Virus record (IMG/VR): IMGVR_UViG_3300025646_005431
Coordinates: 1 to 26,888 of that record
Direction: 5' to 3' (one strand)
DNA from: a virus
DNA: 26,888 bases
The number at the start of each line of letters is the position of its first letter. Positions within the stretch are counted from its first letter, which is position 1. Below, in pieces: positions 20,697-26,849 of the stretch. The translations under genes were made by a program, and so were the position numbers. Below the pieces are notes generated by a model. It was given only the letters and a program-made list of their open reading frames with translations. It was not told the origin of the DNA and did no database searches.

Positions 20697-21976
20697 GTTT
20701 GTCCTAGGAATCTAAACCTACTGAGTTGTTAGTGACACAACTACAGAACCCTATATCGTTGGGTGGTGCTAGCATCACGGGTATCTGTTTTTGACATTTT
20801 ATGTTTAACGACCCAAAATGTCTGTGGTGATAATACCATCCACATCCTAAAAAGTGGTCTTCCTTATTTTTTTACTGTAACCAAGGTGGTCTTTAGGTTG
20901 ACCCAACAGGGAGCTTTACTTTTTTGTCCTTTTCTTTAAGGGAAAAACAGTCTGTGTTAAAGTTGCATAACTATCACATCCAAAAACCTACGTAATAATT
21001 TGAAGAACAGTTTTGATTCATGACTTCAGGTCTTAACGTAATCACCTTCCTTCTCGTGGTTGGAATCACTTCTTTATGGCTAAGGGCTGAGAATACACCT
21101 TGTTGTTGAGAACCTTTAGGGACATTATTGTTTCTTCCCGTTTCCACTTCTTTTTGAGAAGTATTTCTCAGTGACGGTCTTTTAGGTTTACCACTCCTTG
21201 AGGTTTGAATTACTCTCATCTTACTTGACTCTTTCCGAGGATGCCTCCCCAGTTCGTCCTTGCGGGACTAAAGGTTTTTCGGATAACTACACATCGGCTT
21301 GGGACCTTTGTGTGCAATGAACGGCTCATTACTATGTAGTCACCTTTCATTCAAACCTGACGAACACTTTTCCTTCTATTGTACTTTTAAATGGTCTTTA
21401 ATTTCAAATAAAGAGATTGTGTTGTGGATTGTCGAAGTAGTGGTCCGTCATAGGCTTTGTTATCTTTTGAACAACAAAATACCAAACTACTCCGTGAGAT
21501 GTCCCCACCTCCATACTTCAAGACTACTTCAAGACACATGCTTTGGTAAGCTAAGGTCAAGGATAATGTCGGCACCACCCGTTTGTTATCATACCTTTCG
21601 GTTTTAAGTCTCCTCTGATATTGGAACCCACAATAACGACGTTGGAACATCATTTTTTGTTTGATTCCTACGGGTTATTCCTATTGGTGTTCCCACCTCA
21701 AACAGACGACCCACATCGCCTGTTCATCTAATCACTTTCCCTACAGCGTTGCCCTCGGTACTAAAGATTAAACGGTATCCCGCTTGTGTACTCGACCTCG
21801 ATTTCTCAAGACGCAAACCCAACACACTAAGGGTTCACTTTATCCCACTTTCGTGGTTTATTTAACGACCATACACGGCCGATTATCATTTACAGATTAT
21901 CATCACCCCGAAGGGTTACTTTCACCTGATGGATAATTCATACTTCAAAGAACGTTATCGGACTTTTCCGATTTTG
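20655..21976 (-). ncRNA. Giant structured non-coding RNA candidate (about 1.3 kb)
   Basis: Bounded by a host-type promoter (21982-22013) and a strong terminator. No open frame exceeds 88 codons and none has a protein-like composition. GC is raised: sampled 60-base lines at 21661, 20761 and 21841 have 30, 25 and 22 G/C. Hairpins in RNA sense: ATCGGA-AAAG-TCCGAT at the predicted 5' end (21957-21972), ACCC-TTCG-GGGT (21905-21916), CCAC-GAAA-GTGG (21845-21856), GGTG-GGAA-CACC (21686-21697), a 7-bp stem at 21703-21722, TGAGAA-ATAC-TTCTCA (21155-21170), GTCC...GGAC (21256-21268), an 8-bp stem at 20793-20822 and one at 20721-20745. It has no rRNA, RNase P, SRP or group II domain V signature that I can see. 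Size and phage setting recall GOLLD and ROOL RNAs, but I cannot confirm membership. Confidence 0.75.
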
Positions 21977-21981
21977 TTTTA

Positions 21982-22013
21982 CAAAGTTAAGAAAAATTTT
22001 TCAATCCGTCAAA
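21982..22013 (-). promoter_or_regulatory. Host-type promoter P3 of the giant RNA
   Basis: Coding strand TTTG (22010-22013), 20-base spacer, TAACTTTG (21982-21989), giving a start near 21976, just before the first RNA hairpin. Its sequence repeats that of P2 at an offset of 91 bases. Confidence 0.75.
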
Positions 22014-22064
22014 TTTTTCTTTTACTTTTTTTGAGAGTTGTATCTGAATCGTTATCTCTCTCAT
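21987..22064 (-). CDS. Possible 25-aa mini-ORF between P2 and P3
   Basis: Reads MREITIQIQLSKKVKEKFDG and ends KNFS. The ATG lies 9-11 bases after the P2 -7 box, so it would be at or next to the transcript start. The stop overlaps the P3 -7 box. The sequence could form an amphipathic basic helix. Its 3' half is made of repeat A, and repeat B could encode a related string in another frame but without a start. It may be a chance frame in promoter DNA. Confidence 0.25.
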   Translation of the reverse strand: MREITIQIQLSKKVKEKFDGLKNFS

Positions 22065-22072
22065 TTGTTTTA

Positions 22073-22104
22073 CAAAGTTAAGAATAATTTTTTGATTTAC
22101 CAAA
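22073..22104 (-). promoter_or_regulatory. Host-type promoter P2
   Basis: Coding strand TTTG (22101-22104), 20-base spacer, TAACTTTG (22073-22080). It fires about 90 bases upstream of P3, so it gives either a longer form of the giant RNA or a leaderless mini-ORF message. Confidence 0.7.
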
Positions 22105-22121
22105 TTTTTCTTTCACTTTTT

Positions 22122-22256
22122 TTAATTTTCTTTTTCAATATACACTTCATTGGTTCCAAATTCAAAAGCTCTAATAACAGCAAACTCTTGGTTTGAGGTG
22201 TAGAGTCTTTGTCCTTTGTCATTGAAGTAGTAGAAGATAACATTTTCTTCTTCCAT
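22122..22256 (-). CDS. Small hypothetical protein (44 aa)
   Basis: Reads MEEENVIFYYFNDKGQRLYT and continues to IEKEN. Too short for many gene finders, but it has a good start, protein-like composition and a full host-type promoter (P1) with a leader of about 58 bases. The 'FYYFNDKGQRLYTSNQEFAVIRAFEFG' type pattern suggests a small beta-rich fold. No family is recognised. No terminator is seen between it and P2, so read-through into the giant RNA is possible. Confidence 0.65.
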   Translation of the reverse strand: MEEENVIFYYFNDKGQRLYTSNQEFAVIRAFEFGTNEVYIEKEN

Positions 22257-22319
22257 AAAAAAGTTTTAAAGGTTAATAATACGTCAAATAACTAATAAGG
22301 TTGTTTCCTTAATGTTTTA

Positions 22320-22349
22320 CAAAGTTAATAAAAAAAACCTTTCTGTCAA
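22320..22349 (-). promoter_or_regulatory. Host-type promoter P1 of the 44-aa gene
   Basis: Coding strand TTG (22347-22349), 19-base spacer, TAACTTTG (22320-22327). It shares the 16-base core with P2 and P3. A late-type motif (TAATATTTATAAC) lies about 30 bases further upstream at 22381-22393, so the gene may be read early and late. Confidence 0.65.
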
Positions 22350-22436
22350 TACCCTTAGTAAAGATTTTTTTTGTTTTGTAGTTATAAATATTATCTTTTT
22401 TTTAAAAGTTTCTATTTATTTCATTTATACCAATAA

Positions 22437-22449
22437 TTATATTTACTGA
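22437..22449 (+). promoter_or_regulatory. Late-type motif for lipoprotein gene
   Basis: Plus-strand TTATATTTACTGA, 15 bases before the ATG at 22465. Its ATATTTACT core is the same as at the bS21 promoter. Confidence 0.45.
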
Positions 22450-22464
22450 AATTAATAAGAACAT

Positions 22465-22632
22465 ATGAAAAAAATCATTTTTGCAACAATGGTTACTCTT
22501 TCTATGGTGATTGTATCTTGTGGTGGTAACACTACCGAAACCACAGTTGAATGTTCCGATACTTGCAGAGTTGATTCATCTGCAGTTTGTTCGGATTCGG
22601 CTATGGTAGATACTTTACAAGTGGTGAGGTAG
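22465..22632 (+). CDS. Small secreted lipoprotein (55 aa)
   Basis: MKKIIFATMVTLSMVIVSC begins with two Lys, a hydrophobic stretch and the lipobox I-V-S-C at residues 16-19, followed by G-G-N. Signal peptidase II should cut before Cys19, leaving a lipidated peptide of 37 residues, acidic and Thr/Ser-rich, with three further Cys (30, 34, 42). The residues after the Cys (GGN) are not the K-D-D-E-type export signal used for surface display in Bacteroidota, so a periplasm-facing place is likely. Similar tiny phage lipoproteins act in superinfection exclusion (such as Cor or Llp) or as spanin-like o-spanins; either would be inference here. Confidence 0.75.
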   Translation: MKKIIFATMVTLSMVIVSCGGNTTETTVECSDTCRVDSSAVCSDSAMVDTLQVVR

Positions 22633-22642
22633 TCTAAAAAAA

Positions 22643-22670
22643 GAAAAACCCCTCATCGAGGGGTTTTTTT
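22643..22670. terminator. Bidirectional terminator after lipoprotein gene
   Basis: CCCCTC-ATC-GAGGGG flanked by A5 and T7. It serves the lipoprotein gene on the plus strand and the gene ending at 22669 on the minus strand. Confidence 0.92.
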
Positions 22671-23289
22671 ATTTCAAAAGATTTTTAATTCTTTGTATAT
22701 CTTCTTTTAGATTTAAATCTTTAATACTTGTTTTACTTTTTTTGGAGGTATCAACAATACTTAGTGGGGATAGTAAAGCTCTTAAAAATAAATCCTCAAA
22801 ATCACCCTCAACTTTATTTTTGTCTTTATCTTTTTGTTTTTTGATTGTTTCCTTTTCTTTATCAGAATCTTTTTCTTTATCAGTATCTTTTTCTTTTTTA
22901 GATTTTTCCTTTTCCTCTTCCTCTTTATCTTTTGGTACTTGATAATAGAAAAAAGTTTTTAAAGATTTTTTACTGTCATTATCATCTTGAATTGAGTAGT
23001 GTATTTTATCATCAGCAAACCTACCTATAATTGACCCTCTTTTTAACTCATCGTTATTGGTAACCATAGGGTGTTTAACATTACAAAATACAGAATAAAC
23101 TTCTTTTCCATTAAAATCATGTTTAATTTTAATATAATTTTCACATGGAGGGGTCATATCATAGACAACTATCCCATCATATGGTAAAATTAACTTTGAG
23201 CCAGGGTAAGATATTAATTCAGCGTTTTTATCACCATTAAATTTAAAATTACCATAAGGTACTGGATTACTAAATGATGGTGTTTTCAT
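22669..23289 (-). CDS. Protein with degenerate M23-like fold and charged Lys/Glu/Asp repeat
   Basis: 206 aa. Residues about 25-105 follow the beta pattern of an M23/LytM domain (LILPYDGIVVYDM, then YIKIKHDFNGKEVYSVFC, then LKRGSIIGRFADDKIHYSIQ), but the H-x-x-x-D and H-x-H metal sites are missing, so it would be non-catalytic. Residues about 120-165 are an almost pure K/E/D repeat (KEKDTDKEKDSDKEKE), probably a solvent-exposed helix or disordered linker. The C-terminus (LKEDIQRIKNLLK) matches a tail pattern common in proteins of large Bacteroidota phages. It overlaps nothing and lies 2 bases after the gene upstream. A virion-associated role is possible. Confidence 0.7.
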   Translation of the reverse strand: MKTPSFSNPVPYGNFKFNGDKNAELISYPGSKLILPYDGIVVYDMTPPCENYIKIKHDFNGKEVYSVFCNVKHPMVTNNDELKRGSIIGRFADDKIHYSIQDDNDSKKSLKTFFYYQVPKDKEEEEKEKSKKEKDTDKEKDSDKEKETIKKQKDKDKNKVEGDFEDLFLRALLSPLSIVDTSKKSKTSIKDLNLKEDIQRIKNLLK

Positions 23290-23291
23290 AA

Positions 23292-23897
23292 TTATTTAGT
23301 ATTCATATGTCCCATTAATACACCACCAATAGAGGCTGAGTGATTTGTAAGATGATTAATAGATTCTATATCTAATTTTGTTTTTCTTTTAGTGTAATCT
23401 AACCCTAAAACACCAATAAATCTATCATCAATTGTTTTTATAGCGAATAAATAACCTGATTTACATCCAGTATCTTCAGCAACATATTTTAATCCATAAG
23501 TCGCAATTGTTTGGTCTTTAAAATCAGGGATTTCAATTACATCATTTTCCAATAATTGATTAATTGACCTACTAAACAAATTTACGGGTATGTTTTGAAA
23601 ATTCATCTGTATCGATGAGGTATTTAATGATACCGCCTCATATATAAAACTAAACTTGGCAATTGATTTTCCTGTTGGGTAAAAATTACCTCCGTTGTGA
23701 AACTGCATTATCCAAACTCTATCTGCAGAAAATTCATCTCTAATATGGTCAATTTTTGACGTAATTAACTCACTAACTCTTAACGCATCTTTTACAATGT
23801 CAGGTGTTTTCTTTTTATCTAAAATACTTTTAATGTATAATAATAGTATGGGACCAATAACCCCTGTAATAAATGCAACAATAACTTCTGTACCCAT
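23292..23897 (-). CDS. Membrane-anchored GAF-like domain protein
   Basis: 201 aa. Residues 4-22 form a membrane segment (EVIVAFITGVIGPILLLYI). The soluble part begins with a helix and then R-V-W-I-M-Q-F-H-N-G-G-N-F-Y at about 60-73. The pattern around it, with G-Y-L-F-A-I and F-I-G-V-L-G-L-D-Y near the end, fits a GAF-type fold. GAF domains bind small ligands such as cyclic nucleotides. No output domain is attached, so it may sense or sequester a signal at the inner membrane. The ligand is unknown. It has a late-type motif upstream and is followed 2 bases later by the gene at 22669-23289. Confidence 0.7.
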   Translation of the reverse strand: MGTEVIVAFITGVIGPILLLYIKSILDKKKTPDIVKDALRVSELITSKIDHIRDEFSADRVWIMQFHNGGNFYPTGKSIAKFSFIYEAVSLNTSSIQMNFQNIPVNLFSRSINQLLENDVIEIPDFKDQTIATYGLKYVAEDTGCKSGYLFAIKTIDDRFIGVLGLDYTKRKTKLDIESINHLTNHSASIGGVLMGHMNTK

Positions 23898-23918
23898 AAA
23901 AAATTAAATTTATATGAT

Positions 23919-23928
23919 TATAAATAGT
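23919..23928 (-). promoter_or_regulatory. Late-type motif for GAF-like gene
   Basis: Coding strand ACTATTTATA, 21 bases before the ATG at 23897. Identical to the motif at 14041-14050. Confidence 0.45.
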
Positions 23929-23936
23929 TTGGTATA

Positions 23937-23964
23937 AAAAAAAATACGACAAATTGTCGTATTT
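23937..23964 (-). terminator. Terminator of the 23980-26845 cluster
   Basis: AAATACGAC-AATTT-GTCGTATTT on the minus strand, continuing into T9. It closes the accessory-enzyme cluster before the GAF-like gene's promoter. Confidence 0.85.
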
Positions 23965-23979
23965 CAATATTTATTAGTT

Positions 23980-24063
23980 TTACCAACCATCCATATCTGT
24001 TAAATCTAATTCAGCATTAGCTTTATGACTATATACTGAAATCCCATTACCAAATATAGTCAT
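23980..24063 (-). CDS. Possible 27-aa protein at end of accessory cluster
   Basis: Reads MTIFGNGISVYSHKANAELD and ends LTDMDGW. It overlaps the 3' end of the phosphoesterase gene by 17 bases in another frame and stops shortly before the terminator. Composition is protein-like but the frame is too short for a firm call. No family recognised. Confidence 0.35.
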   Translation of the reverse strand: MTIFGNGISVYSHKANAELDLTDMDGW

Positions 24064-24697
24064 AAGTGTGGTGGTCTTCATACATTTCTGACATAATTGG
24101 TCGTTTCTTTAACATAGGAACCACCTCACGTAAAATGTGGTAAGGTCGGAACTCAGGGTGTCCATCCATACCAACATCCATACGTTGTCCTTTACCGAAT
24201 CGTAATTCAGTTGGTAAGTGACAGTGACCGTGTAAGTGCATTACACCTTTGTTAAGACCATCCCAAGAACTGATTGGGTAGTGCATCAACTTAAATGTGT
24301 GTTCATCAATCTTCAGAGTGTTGTAGTGACTAACACTTAAGAATAGTCGTTGAATGTTTCCTCGATTGTTTTCGATGTGGTGGTCATGGTTACCCAAAAC
24401 CAAGTGAATGTTTTTACAAACAATTCGATTCCAAAACTCCTCAATAGAATCAAAACCACCAAAAGACCAGTCACCAAGACAAATCAAAATATCGTCTTGC
24501 ATAACATTGTCGTTGATATTGTTAACAATGGTTGAGTTCATTTTTTCCAAATCAGGAAAATCACGAGTTTGACTGATAGGAATAGTCCCATCAGGTAACA
24601 ACCAGTTTGTCACACCACGACATATATTTTTATGGTTGTAATGTGGGTCTGAAAAAATCCACACATTACCTTTAAAACCTTTATCTATCTTAATCAT
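24047..24697 (-). CDS. Calcineurin-type metallophosphoesterase
   Basis: 216 aa. All motifs are present: F-S-D-P-H at 15-19, C-L-G-D-W at 73-77, L-G-N-H-D-H-H at 101-107, H139 in LMHYPIS, and H-G-H-C-H at 156-160, giving a two-metal site. Single-domain phage enzymes of this type may act on nucleotides, cyclic nucleotides, RNA ends or phosphoproteins; the substrate cannot be told. It starts 8 bases inside the upstream reductase-like gene. A TATCTTTG box lies four bases before the ATG, but no -33 element is found at the right distance. Confidence 0.9.
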   Translation of the reverse strand: MIKIDKGFKGNVWIFSDPHYNHKNICRGVTNWLLPDGTIPISQTRDFPDLEKMNSTIVNNINDNVMQDDILICLGDWSFGGFDSIEEFWNRIVCKNIHLVLGNHDHHIENNRGNIQRLFLSVSHYNTLKIDEHTFKLMHYPISSWDGLNKGVMHLHGHCHLPTELRFGKGQRMDVGMDGHPEFRPYHILREVVPMLKKRPIMSEMYEDHHTYDYIW

Positions 24698-25385
24698 GGG
24701 TCAAAGATAATAAAAAATTTTCAAACTTACTAATATCCATTGTGACGTTTTTTGGAATATGTGGGGGAGATATTGTTTCGGTAACATCTTTAGTCCGAGA
24801 TGCCAATTCGTAGATGGTTTTAGTTGGGGTACCGACATTATATAAACCACTTGCACCGTTCTCTATCAATTTAATAACCAATTCTGAGATTACAGGTGTG
24901 TAGTCAGCGTTAGTTAAAACGTCGCCCCAAGCCTCATCGTAGGGGAATGGATATGGTTTGTGGGACAAACGACAAATTAGGTAATCACGACAGAATAATA
25001 CGATATGTTCATCTGCCAATAATTTAGATAAACTATACCAACTTCTATCAGGTACAGGAACACTGGTTTCAGAGGCGTTTTCAACCGAATTTACATAAAC
25101 ATAGTCGGTTGATATGTGAGCCAATTTGATACCCATCTCGTCACAAAATGTTGTCAAATATGTGACAAATTTATAATTAGTATCTAGTATTGATTTGTAA
25201 TCTTCTGAATATGTATTCGTATTTGCAATACAGTTAAGGATTACATCATATCCATTCATTTTCCAACACCAATCGTCGAATGTTAAAACGTCAATATTAT
25301 CTTTTTTACGTGATAATAAATCCCACCCTGTTTGATTAACGATTTCTTGACCTAATCGACCATCACCTAATACTAATACTTTCAT
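24690..25385 (-). CDS. RmlD-like NAD(P)-dependent sugar-nucleotide reductase/epimerase
   Basis: 231 aa, extended short-chain dehydrogenase type. Rossmann motif G-D-G-R-L-G at 7-12, N-C-I-A-N at 51-55, H-I-S-T-D-Y-V-Y at 90-97, and catalytic Y-S-L-S-K at 117-121 match dTDP-4-dehydrorhamnose reductase and relatives. It is shorter than bacterial RmlD (about 290 aa). It may change sugar nucleotides for glycosylation of host surface or phage DNA or proteins. Its ATG overlaps the stop of the upstream gene by 4 bases, so translation is coupled. Confidence 0.85.
   Translation of the reverse strand: MKVLVLGDGRLGQEIVNQTGWDLLSRKKDNIDVLTFDDWCWKMNGYDVILNCIANTNTYSEDYKSILDTNYKFVTYLTTFCDEMGIKLAHISTDYVYVNSVENASETSVPVPDRSWYSLSKLLADEHIVLFCRDYLICRLSHKPYPFPYDEAWGDVLTNADYTPVISELVIKLIENGASGLYNVGTPTKTIYELASRTKDVTETISPPHIPKNVTMDISKFENFLLSLTHD
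24702..24709 (-). promoter_or_regulatory. Possible internal -7 box before phosphoesterase gene
   Basis: Coding strand TATCTTTG, then ACCC and ATG. It has the same 4-base gap as two other starts. It lies within the coding end of the upstream gene and lacks a well-spaced -33 element, so it may be chance. Confidence 0.3.
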
Positions 25386-25882
25386 ACTAAATCTAACTCA
25401 AATTTAAACCATTTAGGAACGTCACGATTTTTCCACTTAGCAAACCCTGATTTAGCCCCCATATAGTAATTACGATATGACTGAACAACATCTTTGACTT
25501 TATATTCGTCAGGCATTGCCTTTGCGGGTTCTGTAAATCCTAAATCAGGAATGTTAGGTCTATTTGTAATACACCATAAAATCACCTGTTCGGATTTGTG
25601 ACGTTTCCCATAACGATAAGTGTATTCATTACAGAGCTCAAGTCCTAACTCACACAAATATAAATAATTTGTTAAACTCTCACGAGCCCAAATGGCACAA
25701 GGGTGATTTTTGTGTGATAATTTGTATGGGACTTGGGGGGTAACTTGGGGGGTAACTTGGGGGGTCATATGATGAACACCACACAAAAGTTGTGCGGTCT
25801 CAAGTATCATCTTGACTACGTGTTTGTCAACATGATACTGAGCACACTTTTTAACATCTAAATCTAAGATAAAAATATTCAT
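25382..25882 (-). CDS. Conserved phage protein of unknown function with TPQV repeat
   Basis: 166 aa. The frame is of a widespread phage family that I recognise by pattern but cannot name with certainty: N-I-F-x-L-D-x-D at the start, C-A-Q-Y-H-V-D-K-H-V-V-K-M-I-L-E-T-A-Q-L-L at 13-33, N-H-P-C-A-I-W-A-R-E-S at 59-69, E-Y-T-Y-R-Y-G-K near 90, A-M-P-D-E-Y near 125 and a final F-A-K-W-K-N-R-D-V-P-K-W-F. The many conserved His, Cys, Asp and Glu residues suggest an enzyme. Between HHM and PYKL, where relatives have a short variable loop, stands a triple T-P-Q-V repeat coded by a 12-base tandem repeat. Confidence 0.75.
   Translation of the reverse strand: MNIFILDLDVKKCAQYHVDKHVVKMILETAQLLCGVHHMTPQVTPQVTPQVPYKLSHKNHPCAIWARESLTNYLYLCELGLELCNEYTYRYGKRHKSEQVILWCITNRPNIPDLGFTEPAKAMPDEYKVKDVVQSYRNYYMGAKSGFAKWKNRDVPKWFKFELDLV
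25731..25764. repeat. 12-bp tandem repeat with G6 runs
   Basis: Plus-strand unit CTTGGGGGGTAA, about three copies (G6 at 25735-25740, 25747-25752 and 25759-25764), with GGG at 25728-25730. Four G-runs with 4-6-base loops could form a G-quadruplex on the template strand of the gene. Confidence 0.85.
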
Positions 25883-25883
25883 A

Positions 25884-26324
25884 TTATACGTCGTGAGGGA
25901 ATTGAACTCTGATGCAATCTTGGGGTAAACGGTGGATATGTTTGTAGTTGTTGATATAACCCATCATGTTAGCAGCTCCGATAGCATTTGCTGAATGAAC
26001 AACAACTCTAACAATAGGTTTTCCGTCCATCCACTGATTAACCAACCACTTGGTACAATCCATACCAGTCTTTTCAGTGATGTTGTCATAGTTGATTGTG
26101 TAGTTTTTAACAACACCGTATAACCACTCATTCATCGCACTATCACCTAAGTCGTGGTCCAAAGAAATTAAATCAATGTTCTCCAAACCAATTTCAGTTA
26201 CCTTTGCAACAAACTCATCGTAAGAGCGAACAACAGTCCACTCAGGATTACCATCAACCCATTCATTATTGATTGGATGAGGTGTTCTCACATCATCTAA
26301 GTAAATTATGTATCTATTTTCCAT
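25884..26324 (-). CDS. Cyclic-phosphate processing receiver-like (cREC) protein
   Basis: 146 aa from the ATG at 26322-26324; the longer frame would need a TTG start inside the previous gene. Receiver-like pattern: L-D-D-V-R at 9-13, W-T-V-V-R-S-Y-D-E-F at 29-38, I-S-L-D-H-D-L-G at 53-60, and V-V-H-S-A-N-A-I-G-A near 116-125. This matches the cREC family, stand-alone receiver-fold proteins predicted to act on cyclic phosphates. It lies in the same cluster as a metallophosphoesterase, so a joint role in nucleotide or RNA-end chemistry, or against cyclic-nucleotide immune signals, can be proposed. Confidence 0.85.
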   Translation of the reverse strand: MENRYIIYLDDVRTPHPINNEWVDGNPEWTVVRSYDEFVAKVTEIGLENIDLISLDHDLGDSAMNEWLYGVVKNYTINYDNITEKTGMDCTKWLVNQWMDGKPIVRVVVHSANAIGAANMMGYINNYKHIHRLPQDCIRVQFPHDV

Positions 26325-26341
26325 TTTAACAAGTTTAATAA

Positions 26342-26845
26342 TTATGAACCAATTTTCCAAGCCGCATGAACCCTCATACGTTTCTTTTTTGAATCCTCAA
26401 AATTACCAATTACCACACCATCTTTAATTGTGAATGCGTGACGTGAAACTGTAAGGATAAAAGTACCTTTAGGGTTTTTCTTAGTGAAAGTACCAACGGT
26501 CATTTGACGAGTAACCTTCTCACCCTTAACCTTAACATCATAATTCAATGTGTAGAATGAACTACGCTCGTTTAAAGGCTTACCCATAGGTTTACAGGTT
26601 TTACGACCAATACGAGTTCTTTCTTCAGCAATCTTATTCATACCTCTTACAAACCCGAAAGTTCCCCGACCGTCTTTACGACCAAAGGTTTCCTTAACAA
26701 ATTGGTGCGCTCGGTTATAGTCAATATCAAATCCTGAAGCAATTGCTCGGACAACACAATCGTTAGTTTCATTTTTAGCAATTACGGATTCAGTGTATCC
26801 TTTAATAGCTTCAGATGTCTTACAATATGGGAGTTGATTTTTCAT
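26342..26845 (-). CDS. Papain-like Cys/His phage protein
   Basis: 167 aa. N-D-C-V-V-R-A-I-A at 28-36 (Cys30) and G-T-F-I-L-T-V-S-R-H-A-F at 127-138 (His136) follow the pattern of small papain-fold phage proteins with a 'E-x-N-D-C-x-V-R-A' start and a 'G-H-A' strand. GRKDGRGTFGF in between also fits. A cysteine peptidase or amidase activity is plausible; the target is unknown. It is the first gene of the cluster. A TATATTTG box at 26850-26857 lies four bases before the ATG. Confidence 0.8.
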   Translation of the reverse strand: MKNQLPYCKTSEAIKGYTESVIAKNETNDCVVRAIASGFDIDYNRAHQFVKETFGRKDGRGTFGFVRGMNKIAEERTRIGRKTCKPMGKPLNERSSFYTLNYDVKVKGEKVTRQMTVGTFTKKNPKGTFILTVSRHAFTIKDGVVIGNFEDSKKKRMRVHAAWKIGS

Positions 26846-26849
26846 AATA

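Larger units (their letters stand above)
21974..22123. repeat. Two 59-bp imperfect direct repeats carrying promoters P3 and P2
   Basis: Copies at 21974-22032 and 22065-22123, offset 91 bases. Shared parts are TTAACTTTGTAAAAC (the -7 region), AAATTT (-33 region) and the A-rich block upstream; the middle of the spacers differs. A third copy of only the 16-base core occurs at P1 (22313-22328). Confidence 0.85.

Noticed and set aside
20974-21219. 80-codon minus-strand open frame in the gene-free region
   Set aside because: It overlaps the hairpin at 21155-21170, has a disordered Lys/Arg/Ser/Thr composition and shows no family likeness. I treat it as a chance frame inside the non-coding RNA.
21299-21607. 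102-codon plus-strand open frame in the gene-free region
   Set aside because: It is antisense to the promoter-terminator pair, has no plus-strand promoter motif and an odd composition rich in Cys, His and Leu.
21387-21653. 88-codon minus-strand open frame in the gene-free region
   Set aside because: Composition is rich in Arg, Ser, Cys and Thr without a protein-like pattern, there is no separate promoter, and it lies across a stretch with stable hairpins. It is better explained by the raised GC of a structured RNA.
20655-21976. Group II intron, RNase P RNA or rRNA fragment as explanation of the gene-free region
   Set aside because: No domain V-like hairpin, no conserved RNase P core (GAGGAAAGTCC type) and no universal rRNA strings were found, and the region has its own promoter and terminator.
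23964-23976. Plus-strand AATATTTATTAG after the cluster terminator
   Set aside because: It matches the late-type motif, but no plus-strand gene lies downstream, so it is taken as chance in AT-rich DNA.
25895-25920. GAATTGAAC resembling a tRNA T-loop on the minus strand
   Set aside because: No acceptor, D-arm or anticodon arm pairs around it, and it is the coding end of the cREC gene (VQFPHDV).
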